Assembly (NCBI GenBank): GCA_007644065.1
Contig: VJWN01000005.1
Coordinates: forward strand, 496,001-560,000
DNA: 64,000 bases
DNA from: Margaritispora aquatica
Taxonomy: Eukaryota; Ascomycota; Leotiomycetes; Helotiales; Discinellaceae
Direction of reading: 5' to 3'
Part shown: piece by piece, positions 46,001-56,815 of the stretch
Numbering within the stretch: the first letter of the stretch is position 1
Layout of the letters: each line of letters starts with the position of its first letter
The notes under the pieces: generated by a model
The model's input: the letters and a program-made list of their open reading frames with translations, nothing else
Database searches by the model: none
What the model was told of the DNA's origin: nothing
Translations under genes and position numbers: made by a program

Positions 46001-46369
46001 TTCATGGATTTCCACAGTCTGGTTCGTCTCCCATCGCTCTTGTCAATTAGAATGTCGTCCAACCTTAATTTCATCGCCTCTACAGATTGTAAGCATGCTC
46101 CCAAAATCTCCACAAGCAGTTCCGAGGAGGATCCATGTGACTGCTCAATTTGAAGGAGCAAATTTGCAAGCTAGGAAATGTCTCGTAAGTATGTAGTTTG
46201 GTCACCAACTAGATCGACAACCACTCACATTTCTTAGCTGCTGGACCTGTTGAGTTGTAAAATCGGGATTCTTGTAATTACTATGCACTTCACATAGCGT
46301 ATCAATGACTGCGATGGCTCGCCCCGCAAGTGAGGATGCTGCTGAGATACCACCGAGTATATCCGCCAT
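43071..46369 (-). CDS. NLR-like STAND protein: fungal N-terminal domain, NB-ARC, TPR
   Basis: This is a predicted signal-transducing ATPase of the fungal NLR-like class, used in non-self recognition or regulated cell death in studied cases. Exons are 46369-46229, 46170-45908, 45860-44716, 44568-44343 and 44238-43071, giving 980 aa. Residues 1-160 form a helical N-terminal domain (MADILGGISAASSLAGRAI onward) like those preceding NACHT/NB-ARC in fungi. The NB-ARC (about 190-500) has P-loop GLGGQGKT (225-232), Walker B WLLVFDNYDD, CILVTSRSPEAE and the GLPL-like YHPLAITQAAS. A winged-helix remnant ends in HLTIHPLVRDWIRLRL. Then come about seven kinesin-light-chain-type TPRs (about 650-975) with the pattern HxxTL.....LA......G....AE. 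The 147-nt third intron (44569-44715, TACTAAC branch) is the least certain. All motifs are intact, so it looks functional. Confidence 0.88.
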
Positions 46370-47868
46370 ATTGGCAATGAGAAACAAAGAACTCTTGGCT
46401 GAAGTTTTACTTCGTCGTCTGTTACTCTCGGTTGCCTTCTCGAAAGGTTTTAAAATGCTGATACTAGGGCCAAAATATGAAGCCTTGCCCAAGCTGAGGC
46501 TCTTCGTCTGTACTGTTACAAGATCGTGGAAATAAAGGATAAGCTCGCAGCACGGTGTTTCTTGCGCCGTGTAATTGAACAAATGGTGCAAAATAAGAGG
46601 TATGCAATTTGAATTTTTCAGAATTAGGAAGAATAGGCAGTTATCAGCTCATAATGCTTCAGTGTTGAGGTGTTGGTAGCCCATGCGGCTGAGTCGTGGA
46701 ACTTGACCCCTCAGCAGGCCAACTGAAATATGAGCCCCATTGGGCGCTATTGAAATCCCAAAAGCAAATAACGGAGAAACAATATGGATTACTTGGAGGG
46801 CCATGTGCAAACAGAATTCATAGAGTGGGTCAATCAATCGTGATATACAACACAGACATATACCCAGGCCGTTTCGCTCAGCAACGTCAAGGCCATACCA
46901 AGAGCACACCGCTGCTCCGAAGTAAGATGTCCAGTGACACATTTGACAGGGTGATATGCTTCCAAGAGAGAGGGGGGAAGGAAGGAAGGGCAAGGAGGAC
47001 GATAGGCGCCGGAAAGGAATAACAGAAAATAAAATAGTGAAGAGAGATGTATGAACACTTTGTCTAACACACCAAGATCTAATACTTGTTCTTTCTTGTG
47101 CATCGCTCATCAATAGGAAACACATGAGAGACCGAATATTTAGATAAGTCGGAACACCTGAACAAGCCTCAAAACTTCTCACAGCGCCACTTTCACAACA
47201 AACAACCACTATCAAGAAACAATTACCTAAACCCTAAGATGCATAGACTTTGAGTAATTCTACCAAGCTAGCATATAGCTATGGCAGAGATAAACGAGAA
47301 AGCAAAATCGAGGAATGGATTTCCGCAGACCACAACTGTGTGTCATAGTAAGATCTCGCTCTTTTCAATAGGGGGGCTGTTCAAATGAACTTAGGCATGT
47401 AATTGACCTTCAATCTCGATGGCACAAGCTGTTGATATGGCTTCTGCCCTCCCTCTAACTCAGGATTGCAGCGCAACCACGCTGCGAAGAATGTATTATC
47501 CTGACTGTAGGATGTTAAACTTACTACAGTGCATCTGTGGAAGGTAGGTGGTGAAACGCTGATTTGTAACTTATTACGACCATTGAAAGCAGAGCAACTG
47601 TCAGCATGAAGGTGGCTCGAGTCTAAATCAAATAATGAAACCAATCGCAGAATTACCGAGCAAGGGGACATAGATAGACTTCCAATTTTGATGTTCTGAT
47701 AAACGTGTATTTACAACTACACGGCCGCAGAATCAGCCCATAATGCAAGCTGTCGCAAAAAACGATGCGCCAAATCCGATCACAATACAAAGCCTCTCTT
47801 TGTGCTCCCAGCACTCTCGCCATCAACGCTCAACATCCAATGCCCTCTCCACCTCTCAATACAGCGTC
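46370..47868. other. Intergenic region between the STAND gene and sdhB
   Basis: This holds the STAND gene promoter and the sdhB 3' end. Minus-strand frames at 46649-47215 and 47381-47671 have no domain and are not called. Confidence 0.5.
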
Positions 47869-48762
47869 TTAAAAAGCCATCTCCTTCTTGATCTCTGCAA
47901 TTGCCAATCCAGGGTTCAATCCCTTAGGACATGTCCTCGAGCAGTTCAAAATGGTGTGGCATCGGTACAAACTCATGCTGTTGTCCAATGCAGCCTTGCG
48001 CTCCTCCTTCTTCGAGTCTCGTGAATCCGCAAGCCATCTGTAGCTCTGCATCAGGACAGCAGGTCCAAGGTACTCCTCCGAGTTCCACCAGTATGAGGGG
48101 CAGGATGTTGAGCAACAGGCGCAGAGAATGCATTCATAGAGACCATCCAACTTCTTGCGCTCCTCCTTCGATTGTAGATATTCCTTTCCATTTGGTGCAG
48201 GTGATGAGTTCTGGAGGTATGGCTTGATCGACTTGTATTGCTTGTAAAATTGGGTAAGATCAGGTACGATGTCCTTTACAACGTATGTGTGGGGAAGTGG
48301 GTAAATCTTGGTCTCTTGCTTTGTATCGGTAGGGATGCGGCCTATTCAAAAATGTCAGCATATGTTTTGCTTGAAACTCCATGATAAATCATATGCAGAA
48401 CCCTGGGCAAACATACACAAACAAGCCAAGGTATTTACACCATCGATGTTCATAGCACAACTTCCACAAATGCCCTCTCTGCAGCTTCGCCTGAATGTAA
48501 GAGTAGGATCAACCTCATTCTTAATCCTAATCAATGCATCCAGCATCATAGGCCCCGTCTTGTTCAAGTCCAAAGTGTATGACTGCATGCGAGGCTTTGT
48601 GGTGGGCTCATCAGGATTCCAGCGATAGATGTGGAAAGTCTTGGTCTTGGCCTCTGGCTCCGCAGGCGCAGGACTAGACACTGATGCAAATCCACGAACA
48701 GAGGATCTCAATGCTGGGCGAGCTGCCGTGAACAGGCGGGTGGTGCTTCGAATGGCAGACAT
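47869..48762 (-). CDS. sdhB: Succinate dehydrogenase iron-sulphur subunit
   Basis: This is the mitochondrial complex II subunit carrying the 2Fe-2S, 4Fe-4S and 3Fe-4S clusters and part of the ubiquinone site. Exons are 48762-48417 and 48341-47869 (75-nt intron joining CLC to RIPTDT), giving 272 aa. The N-terminus (about 1-30) is Arg/Ser/Ala-rich and suits mitochondrial import. The 2Fe-2S ligands are in [16 protein letters not shown] and LACLC. The C-terminal cluster motifs are [17 protein letters not shown] and [14 protein letters not shown]. The residues changed in carboxamide-fungicide-resistant fungi are all in the sensitive form: Pro197, Asn202 and His244 (equal to P225, N230 and H272 of Botrytis SdhB). 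This is a secure call. Confidence 0.97.
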
Positions 48763-49822
48763 CGTGGTGGAGTAGAGATTGTTTGTGTTGGGTGGTAGGT
48801 CTAGGAAATCGCAGATTTCGTAGGGGATTTTTGAACGTGAGTATCGGCTCGTCTTCAATCTATGCTCAATTCTTTGATTGAGTAAGGTCGATATGGAGAA
48901 TAGACGTCGCTGGCGCCACAATTGGAAGTATTCTTGTTGCCGTCGTTGATGTCAATTGACCTCGGGAATAGCAATACTAGCTTCAAATCGTTTAGGTCAT
49001 CATTCCATGAGCCAATCACAGCGCCGGAATTCGCAATCAGTTCGGAAAATCTCGTGATGCCCGAAACCGAATATCCGAAAATTCGAATGTAGACAAGATA
49101 TACAACGTTTTGAAATGAAATCAACTGAAATCCACTCTTTAATTCTAAGTATTAGTCAATTATTCATAATTGTATATAATAATCTATTCAATTTTTTTCA
49201 TTTAAAGGTTTTAGGGACTTCGCATCCAACGATCTTGATGAAACATATTGCCGACTCATCGATCATTAAGCGATGTTTACGAAGATTATGAACATCCTGC
49301 ACCAAAATCCCAAATTAATCAAACATCATTCAGGTGATTGTAGTGAAAATAACCAATCTTTCAGGTCCCACAGGTGCCAGTATTTTCGAGGTTCCTTGAA
49401 GCAATTACTCGGCATTCGTATGTTAACTTAGCCAGCATTCATTTTCCACTAGCTTGTTCCTAATCATCAAAGTTTCACATTCAGCTCCTGATCCTATTTT
49501 GCTTCAATTATCCATGGCGCTGGTTCATTTGTTTGACGGTTTGGTTGATATGGCCTTGAGACCGAGCCAGTTCGAAGTCTTTGGGTCTAGGTGATTAAGA
49601 CTCTGGAGTTTTGATTTCAATATCATCAAGCTGGTAAGTTTGCTCATCATATTCGAAGATGCAATCTTTTTTTCCAGGATTCAGTTGCGGCTATTTCGAT
49701 GGACACAATAAGCACCAATCCTGGAGATCCCTTGATATGTACTATGTACAAAGTCTCGGCTCCATTGATGTTTCATATGATAGAAAGGTGCGTAGACTAT
49801 ACTGAAAGAGATCTAAGTACTT
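48763..49822. other. sdhB promoter region
   Basis: No gene is seen. A/T-rich stretches occur at 49140-49210. Confidence 0.55.
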
Positions 49823-52458
49823 TTATAATCCAGAAGCACTCATAGCATTATGGTCGAGATTAAACCAATCTAGCCAATCCAGTCCAGTTTTCTCGTCCAT
49901 CTGAAAATCTGGCAGGAAAGTTTGCAATTCTGGTCCAGCATTGTTGATCGCCTCATTAATCTGATCATCAGACATAGCAGAGAATTGTAGAAGTTCTGCC
50001 ATCTGGATTGGAGCAAGACTTGGCCCACCGTTTGGATACTGAGAAAGCTGATTCTGCATTGGCGTGGTTTGGGAAAGCTGGTACGGATGAGATTGTGGCT
50101 GCATGTTATTGATCTCTGGTCGTCGAAGTGAAGCTCCAACCACTTCACGGAGGTGTCTTCCATACAGCGCCGAAACACCATTTCGATGAGGCGGATCTGA
50201 GCCTATCCTTTGTAGGACATCCGCGGACTCTTCAATCAAAACCCGAATACTGGGAGCAAGGCTCATATTACCGGTTGAGCCAAGAGTGCTCAGGTAGAAC
50301 GCAAAGCAGGCTGCGAATGAAATCATGATCGAAGTGTTATTTGGCATTGATTTTAGTCGACTTTCACCCTGTACGGCGGCTCGCATCACATTTAATGATG
50401 ACGATAATCCAGCAGCTCGGAAGAATCGTTTGACCTCGACTGGGGCTGTAGGGTGGTTTATGACACTGCTGTATATCGATAATCTGCCTGTGTGCCAGAT
50501 TATGGAGTCAGCAATACTCTTCTGTAAAATTTAAAACAAATAGAATATTGGAAAGGAATAAAAATCATTTATTTTTATGCTTACACGCAAGCATTGAAAT
50601 TTTTTGCACTTGAAAGTCACTTACCATGAGTAACCAGGATTTCAACATAAGGAGGGATAGAGCTATCTTTCATTCCCCCGATTGCGAAGGCCCAAGTAGA
50701 ATACCAGTGATTAAAAAATCCGTCAATCATATCCTGGATACTAGAATATATCAACATACAACATCTCCACCATATACAAGAAACATACTTTTGAGCAACT
50801 GAAGGTCCACTGATGGCATTCGCACGATTAGTGTCGCAGGTTCTCTTAACATTCGAGATTAAATTTACCTGATCCTCATATTAGTGGCTGAGTGTCAAAA
50901 TAGATATCAATGGCTTACGAGTTCCCTCCTCAAAACCGTCGATGAAACCAGAGATCCATCCCATACATCTGCAAGTGAAGATTGATGCCAATGATCGCAG
51001 TGCTCAATAATTGGGGTGAGAGGTACAGTAAAGCTTCGCCCTCTTGCTAGACATACTCTGTTGAAATTGTTAGCGCGCTCATATTTGCGCCGATTTATGC
51101 TTACCCTCTGTCAAGAACGAACAAAGCCAGCCAGATTCGTTCACGTCGTCGAAGAATTCTTTTCCCAACATCCGAGCCAGGAGCAATATCCCGAAATCCG
51201 TCAATATCTAATGCTTTCCTTGCTGTAATGTAGTCCGATGGTTCCCTGTCCTCATGAATACTAGCTAAAGAAGTACTGGACGAAGGCACAATTAATTTGT
51301 CAAGAGAGATATCCAAAGCAATAGTCAGTGCGGCAGACATGTAAGAGCATGTCTCATCGTCTGACCAGTGTTTCCCTGGTGCCATCCAGGGTATGTTAAC
51401 CATAAAAGCAAGCACAATCTCTGGCGAACGGTTCCTGTTAGCTAGTACTTTCTGAGCAAGAAGCCTGCAATGAGACGAAAGTCTCTTTGATACTGCTGCA
51501 GCACTTGGCATGAACAATGCCGACGCTGCCATTATTGATGTAAACAGGAAAGCTGACTGCTTTCTCACAAATTGAGGTGTATGCAGGACCGGATCCAAGC
51601 CCCATCTTGTGTGTGCCAAGTGGTCATAGAAGCTATACATCTAAATCAGCAAAGTTTAGTATAGTCATAAGGTGTAAGGTTGCCTTACAAAGTGAAGAGT
51701 ACAGAAGCCTCGTCTTCTGTCACTAAACCGAGTTCGACGGGATCAATGTCATCTCCAACATCTAGACTGGGCCGAAAAGCACCAAAGAATCTCTGAAGAT
51801 CTTGATTTGGACTTGAGTCTGTCTGACGAGGCATAGAATAGGAACGTGAGTGCACCAAAGGTGCTGCACCTGAAATATCCGAAGCCCGTGCAAGTAACTG
51901 CAGAGGATTTTCAGCATCATCGACAGCAAAATGATCATCCTCTGTCTGATCCACATGATTCTCATTGTATGATGCAGGACGGTCATGATGATTTTGGGGG
52001 CGCTGGACATCTTGGCTTCTGTCAAATGTCCCATCCATCATATTTGGTTCTTGCCGAGGCAGAAGAGCTTGAGCATCGTTCAGCAAGGATTCAAGATGCA
52101 ACGCGTTTTGATCAACCTCTGAATTGCCCCCCTGATTCTTAGATCTCTTGATGGCTTGCTCAATTCGATACACGGCCTTTTCTAAACCATCGCGCTTGCT
52201 GTTACGATTATTATGTATTCTGCGGAGATGCCATCCGACTTACTTCTTGATGCCTTTTTTCCTCCCTACACGATAATCAGGTATCACGCATTCATAATCA
52301 GCCTGTGTGCATTTCCTACACCTGAGATCATCCCGGTTCCGTAGACAACGAGTCTTGCTTCTTCTACAATTCAAGCACGCAGCTTGTTTGATATTGCTCG
52401 TGCCAGGACTCTCGGCTTTGTCTCCGGCGGTTGAGCTTGATGGTGATCGGAATTCCAT
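49823..52458 (-). CDS. Zn2Cys6 transcription factor with fungal-specific middle homology region
   Basis: Seven exons (52458-52244, 52198-51689, 51632-51105, 51057-50919, 50868-50789, 50740-50625, 50487-49823) give 750 aa, all in phase. The DNA-binding cluster (about 28-58) is CLNCRRSKTRC...CRKCTQADYEC, a CX2CX6CX8CX2CX6C pattern, followed by a basic GRKKGIKNKRDGLEKAVYRIEQAIK linker and coiled coil. The fungal transcription-factor domain contains FFYDHLAHTRWGLDPVLHTP, RRRERIWLALFVLDRGVCLARGRS and a matching INHPTAPVEVKRFFRAAGLSSSLNVMR region. The C-terminus is Gln/Pro-rich and ends WLDWFNLD, an acidic-aromatic activation-type motif. I do not recognise a named orthologue. It lies between sdhB and the dicarboxylate carrier, so control of carboxylate metabolism is a reasonable but untested guess. 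Confidence 0.92.
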
Positions 52459-53011
52459 GATTTGAAGAAACTTCAGGGCAATTCATTAATCTTGCCAACA
52501 TTATGCCCATAAGAGCATGGTATATCCTGCACGCACTCTTCCTGTCGCCAGATTCACACTTTCAAATAGTCATCTTGTGATTGAAAGGAGCAGACGGGTG
52601 CTGAGTCCGAAGTTTGAGAAAGCGTCCACATCACGTGGTTTCACATATTGCGTGGCCCTACCATCCCAATGGAACCCAAGGATGCTTTTGCTCCGACTTT
52701 ATCGTCCTTCATGATCACAATTTATGTTTACATCTTTTAAATAATTTGATAGAAGGCAAAGGCAGAGATTTAAGAGCTCTTCATGATTTCTTCCCATTCA
52801 TTCTTTATCATTCAAAATCGCGTTTTGAGCACATGTGTTTACACTACGAGTCGGACAGCAAATCATGATCTTTTGTTTTATTGATTCATGGCAAATAATA
52901 TTTCCTTACTCGTAGACAAAAGCCATTGTCTTAATTCATCACATCATGGTGGACGTACTCCCTAGAACCCTCAAATCCACATGATCCTACTTTGTATTGT
53001 CAAAGCGGAGT
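52459..53011. other. Intergenic region upstream of the Zn2Cys6 gene
   Basis: This contains the Zn2Cys6 promoter and the carrier's 3' end. Nothing else is seen. Confidence 0.6.
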
Positions 53012-54319
53012 TTACAAAGTTTTTCGAGTGGCAACAAGACGTTGCAATTGCTCCATGAATAGGAACATTAATACTGTGTTTGGCCTATCAAAGGTTAGTT
53101 AAATGTCTCATGGAGGACTGTTGTAGCATACGCTAGTCTGAGCCAAGCCGGTGTCCATCCTTTCATCAGAAATCCCGGTCCTTCACTCTTCAAGCCCTCT
53201 CTGAGAATCATCACGAGCCCCTACGTTGACATCAACATATGTTTGTGTGGATATTTTAAGTTCGTTCACTTACCGGCGAGTGTCCACTGGCGGAAGTAGC
53301 ACTTTGCAGTCTACTTTTCAGTACATCAGCTGGCGCGCAAACTGTAGTTGCGACAGTACCAGCCGCTAAAGACGACAATATGTGTACTGGTACACCATCT
53401 GACAGACTAAGTGTATTGTTTGAAAGGATTCTTCGTTTAGCTGCTGTGTACCTAGCAGCAAGTTAGAGAGGAACGAGTACTGAAGAAACATGGACTATCC
53501 GTACACTGCGATCTGCGAAACATCTTCGAAATGTTAGCCTATGATACGCGAGAAGACTTGGAGACATACTCATCAAGACACTTCGCACAACATTAGGACC
53601 TAATCCTTTAGTGAAAGCTCCCATACCTTCCTCCTTGGCGATCTGAACCAGCCCCTTCAAAGCGTTTGGATACATATATCTCTGTGCTGTAGGTTTCACA
53701 CCATCCGCACACATTCGAACCAAGACGACCTGAATATGTTAGCAGTCCTCTTGATTTATGCGGTAGCATCATGCCTCCGTAGGATTTCCTATCATTCCTG
53801 CAAGCCCTCCAGCGATCCCAGCACACGCTATCGTGTATGTTGTTGAAAGCTTTCCCCCAGTTCTTTCCTGCATTTCCCTTGCAAGTGCATCATATAACGC
53901 AAAACGTGCTGTAGAGTATGTGGTTTGCCTGAGTATTGAAGCCGAGAGACCTGACCATAATGATCGTACACCTTCAAAGTCAGCAAATTTAGCCTATCTG
54001 GATTCTATACTCTTACCATCTTTGACTGCAAAGGTGTATAAAGCTTTAAACATAGGTTGCTTCGAAGACAGGACTTGCATACAGCTGGTTTCAGTCAGTT
54101 ACCTCGGAGAAGAGGAAAGTCAGGCTTGACATACTACTTTGTCCGATCAATTGGATGAGCTGTAGAATTGTTAGGTCTTTGTCAAATCTAGGTTCTGAAT
54201 GAAACCTACTGAAGCAAGCTGCCATCGACGCAGATGCACCACTGCAAAAATATCAGTGTCTAAACACTTCTAGAATTAGAAAACACTTACCCCAACCAGA
54301 ACGGCTGCTGAGTCGCCAT
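53012..54319 (-). CDS. DIC1: Mitochondrial dicarboxylate carrier (DIC1-like)
   Basis: This inner-membrane carrier exchanges malate or succinate for phosphate. Ten exons (54319-54291, 54241-54210, 54159-54135, 54084-54017, 53971-53775, 53729-53570, 53523-53505, 53451-53274, 53220-53132, 53084-53012) give 289 aa with all phases matching. The three carrier signatures are THPIDRTK, GNPTEVVLVRM and CAPADVLKSR. The dicarboxylate-carrier hallmark RMCADGVKP follows the second, and TKGLGPNVVRSVLM and GFLMKGWTPAWLRLAPNTVLMF complete repeats two and three. Exons of 19, 25, 29 and 32 nt are very small. The fifth intron (53730-53774) has GC and not GT at its donor (GAG|GCATGA); no GT donor exists nearby. 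After the first signature a Cys replaces the usual Arg (KYCMQ for KYRMQ). It is divergent from SCOT. Confidence 0.92.
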
Positions 54320-54711
54320 TGTTACCGGGAGTACTGAATTTGAATATCAAGACGATTACATTGTTGTATTTCTTGATGCCCGTCGACTTGATTTCACATG
54401 TATCGCGAAACTTACAGTAACAACGGCAAAAAATGTATCACCGAGCATCCCTCGTCCCTCCCTTGGCAGCACGTCATGTGATTTTTAACTGGCGGCTAAT
54501 ATTATTCCCGCCTTACCACACTTTCCGAGGCAAACACCCACTCGCTCGTAAAACAATGCCCGATCCTCAACCGCCTGCACATCCGAAGCTCATCCCGCTC
54601 AGCAAGATCGTCATGTGCGACTTGCGATTTATTTCTTTCGTAAATTCCTCTTTCTCTTTCTCATACTCATCTCCCCTGTTGATGTTCTCTTTCTGTTCGT
54701 TCACATATACA
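54320..54711. promoter_or_regulatory. Divergent promoter between DIC1 and SCOT
   Basis: These 392 nt lie between the two start codons. Both genes encode mitochondrial proteins handling succinate, so a shared regulatory site is plausible. No specific motif was recognised. In-frame upstream starts for SCOT exist from 54433 but would place a non-mitochondrial sequence first. Confidence 0.5.
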
Positions 54712-56586
54712 ATGGCATCACGACGTTTATCTACAGCTTGTCTAGCTAGCACAAGACACAATGCTCTTTTCTCTATCCCCCGTTGCAGGTCCCATTTCAC
54801 GCCTAGAGCACAGAATACGAGGCAATTACATGCAAGTGCGATAAGATTCGAACAGAAAGCCAATACAAGTGCGAAGCGGGATGCGGCACCAAAGGTTGTA
54901 AGGGGGCAATCGAAAGTGTATAAGAATGCAGACGATGCAGTTGCGGATTTGAAGAGTGGATCAACCATCTTGAGTGCTGGATTTGGACTCTGTGGAACTG
55001 CTGGTGGGATCCTCTTCTGTCTTTGATATATTCACTAGTTCTGACCTGCATCATAGAAACAATTATTGCAGCAATCGAACGAAGGGGGGACAACCTCAAC
55101 GGCTTGACAGCTGTCTCAAACAATGCCGGGGCTGGTGGGGGTGGAGGTCTATCGCCCCTTGTGGCTTCTGGACAAATCGAGAGATTGATTCTATCTTTCT
55201 TGGGAACAAACAAGTCTTTGGAGAAGAAGTACCTTTCTGGGGAGATTGCTATTGAGCTTTGCCCTCAAGGCACAATTGCTGAGAGAATTAGAGCTGGAGG
55301 GGCTGGCATTCCTGCTTTCTTTACTCCAACCGGAATCAGTGAGTGAACCTGATTGCAGCCGAGGAATTTTTTGCTGACGCTTCCACAGACACACTTCTTC
55401 AGACTGGTGACATTCCTGTACGCCTTGGACCGAAAGACGAAGTGACCGGCAAATCCACCATTCTTGAAGCAGGAAAACCACGTGAAACAAGGATATTCGA
55501 TGGTAAGGTATACGGTATGGAAATGGCCATCAAAGCCGATGTTGCAATCCTGCGGGCTCATACAGTTGACGAGGCTGGTAACTGCCAATTCAGGTGAGTG
55601 ACACTTGCGAAAATTTTAATGCCTGTGGTATTGATCATGACTAGATACACGACCAAGGCATTCGGCGAAGTGATGGGCAAGGCTGCTGAAATCACTATTG
55701 TTGAAGCAGACAACATTGTGCCAGTTGGATCCATCCACCCAGACAACGTACATTTGCCAGGCATCTATGTTAATCGTATTGTGCCTGCGCTAGTCGAAAA
55801 GGTCATTGAAATCCGTAAACTGAAAGAAGTGGAAGGTCCAGCTACAACCGAGACTGCAAAGAAATCAGATGCGCTTATCCGCAGAGAGAGGATAGCCAAG
55901 CGTACAGCGAAGGAGCTCAAACACGGATATTATGTTAACTTGGGAGTTGGCATCCCAACATTAGCACCATCATATCTAGATGCCGAGACAAAAGTCTGGA
56001 TCCAGTCTGAGAATGGTCTGTTGGGAATGGTAAGTCTCCAATGTGCGACTTTCAAGACACACACTAATGTGTATAATAGGGACCTTACCCCACCGAATCT
56101 GAGATTGACGCAGATATCATTAACGCCGGCAAAGAGACTGTGACTCTCCTTCCTGGTGCCTCCACTTTCTCCTCCTCGGAATCGTTCGCCATGATCCGCG
56201 GTGGTCACATTGATGTTTCGGTCCTTGGTGCCCTCGAAGTTTCTGCCTCTGGTGATTTGGCAAACTTCATGATCCCTGGAAAGATCTTCAAGGGTATGGG
56301 AGGTGCAATGGATCTCGTTGGCAACCCTGATAAGACAAAGATTGTTGTGGCAACGGAGCATGTTGCCAAGGATGGTAGCAGTAAGATTGTCGAGGTGTGC
56401 AGTCTCCCATTGACTGGAAGGCAAGTGGTGAGCACGATCATTACTGATTTGTGCGTGTTTGAGGTGGACAGAGTCAAAGGTGGATTGACTCTTACGGAAT
56501 TAGCTGATGGTGTTGATGTTGAGGAGGTGAGATCAAAGACTGCTGCCAAGTTTAAGATAGCGGATGATTTGAAGAGCATGGAATAA
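54712..56586 (+). CDS. Succinyl-CoA:3-ketoacid CoA transferase (SCOT)
   Basis: This mitochondrial matrix enzyme moves CoA between succinyl-CoA and acetoacetate or a similar acid, releasing succinate. Exons are 54712-55003, 55057-55338, 55389-55593, 55645-56029 and 56080-56586, giving 556 aa. The N-terminus ([32 protein letters not shown]) is a classic import sequence. The alpha half has [36 protein letters not shown] and [15 protein letters not shown]. The beta half has [13 protein letters not shown] and the catalytic motif [13 protein letters not shown] with nucleophile Glu382. A hydrophilic linker near [13 protein letters not shown] joins the halves. All introns are 50-53 nt. I chose the ATG at 54712 because it starts the targeting peptide. 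Confidence 0.95.
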
Positions 56587-56815
56587 CTTTGTTTTGCGAC
56601 TTGTAAAATGTACATAGACATGGGCTTGGAAAGTGTATCGTAGGCGTCTGGATGAAAGAGACTGGACTCAACATTTGCTTTTATTACATCAAAAGTCAAT
56701 TGACGAGAGAATCATTACATCAAAGCTCCCAAACATGTTTGCATGCAGATTTCAGGAAACAAAATCTTCTCTATATACAGAACTATTCACATTTGCTCTA
56801 CAATAACTAGAAAAT

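Noticed and set aside
46649..47215. 188-aa minus-strand frame upstream of the STAND gene
   Set aside because: No domain, Cys/Ser/Leu-rich low quality sequence, likely chance opening.
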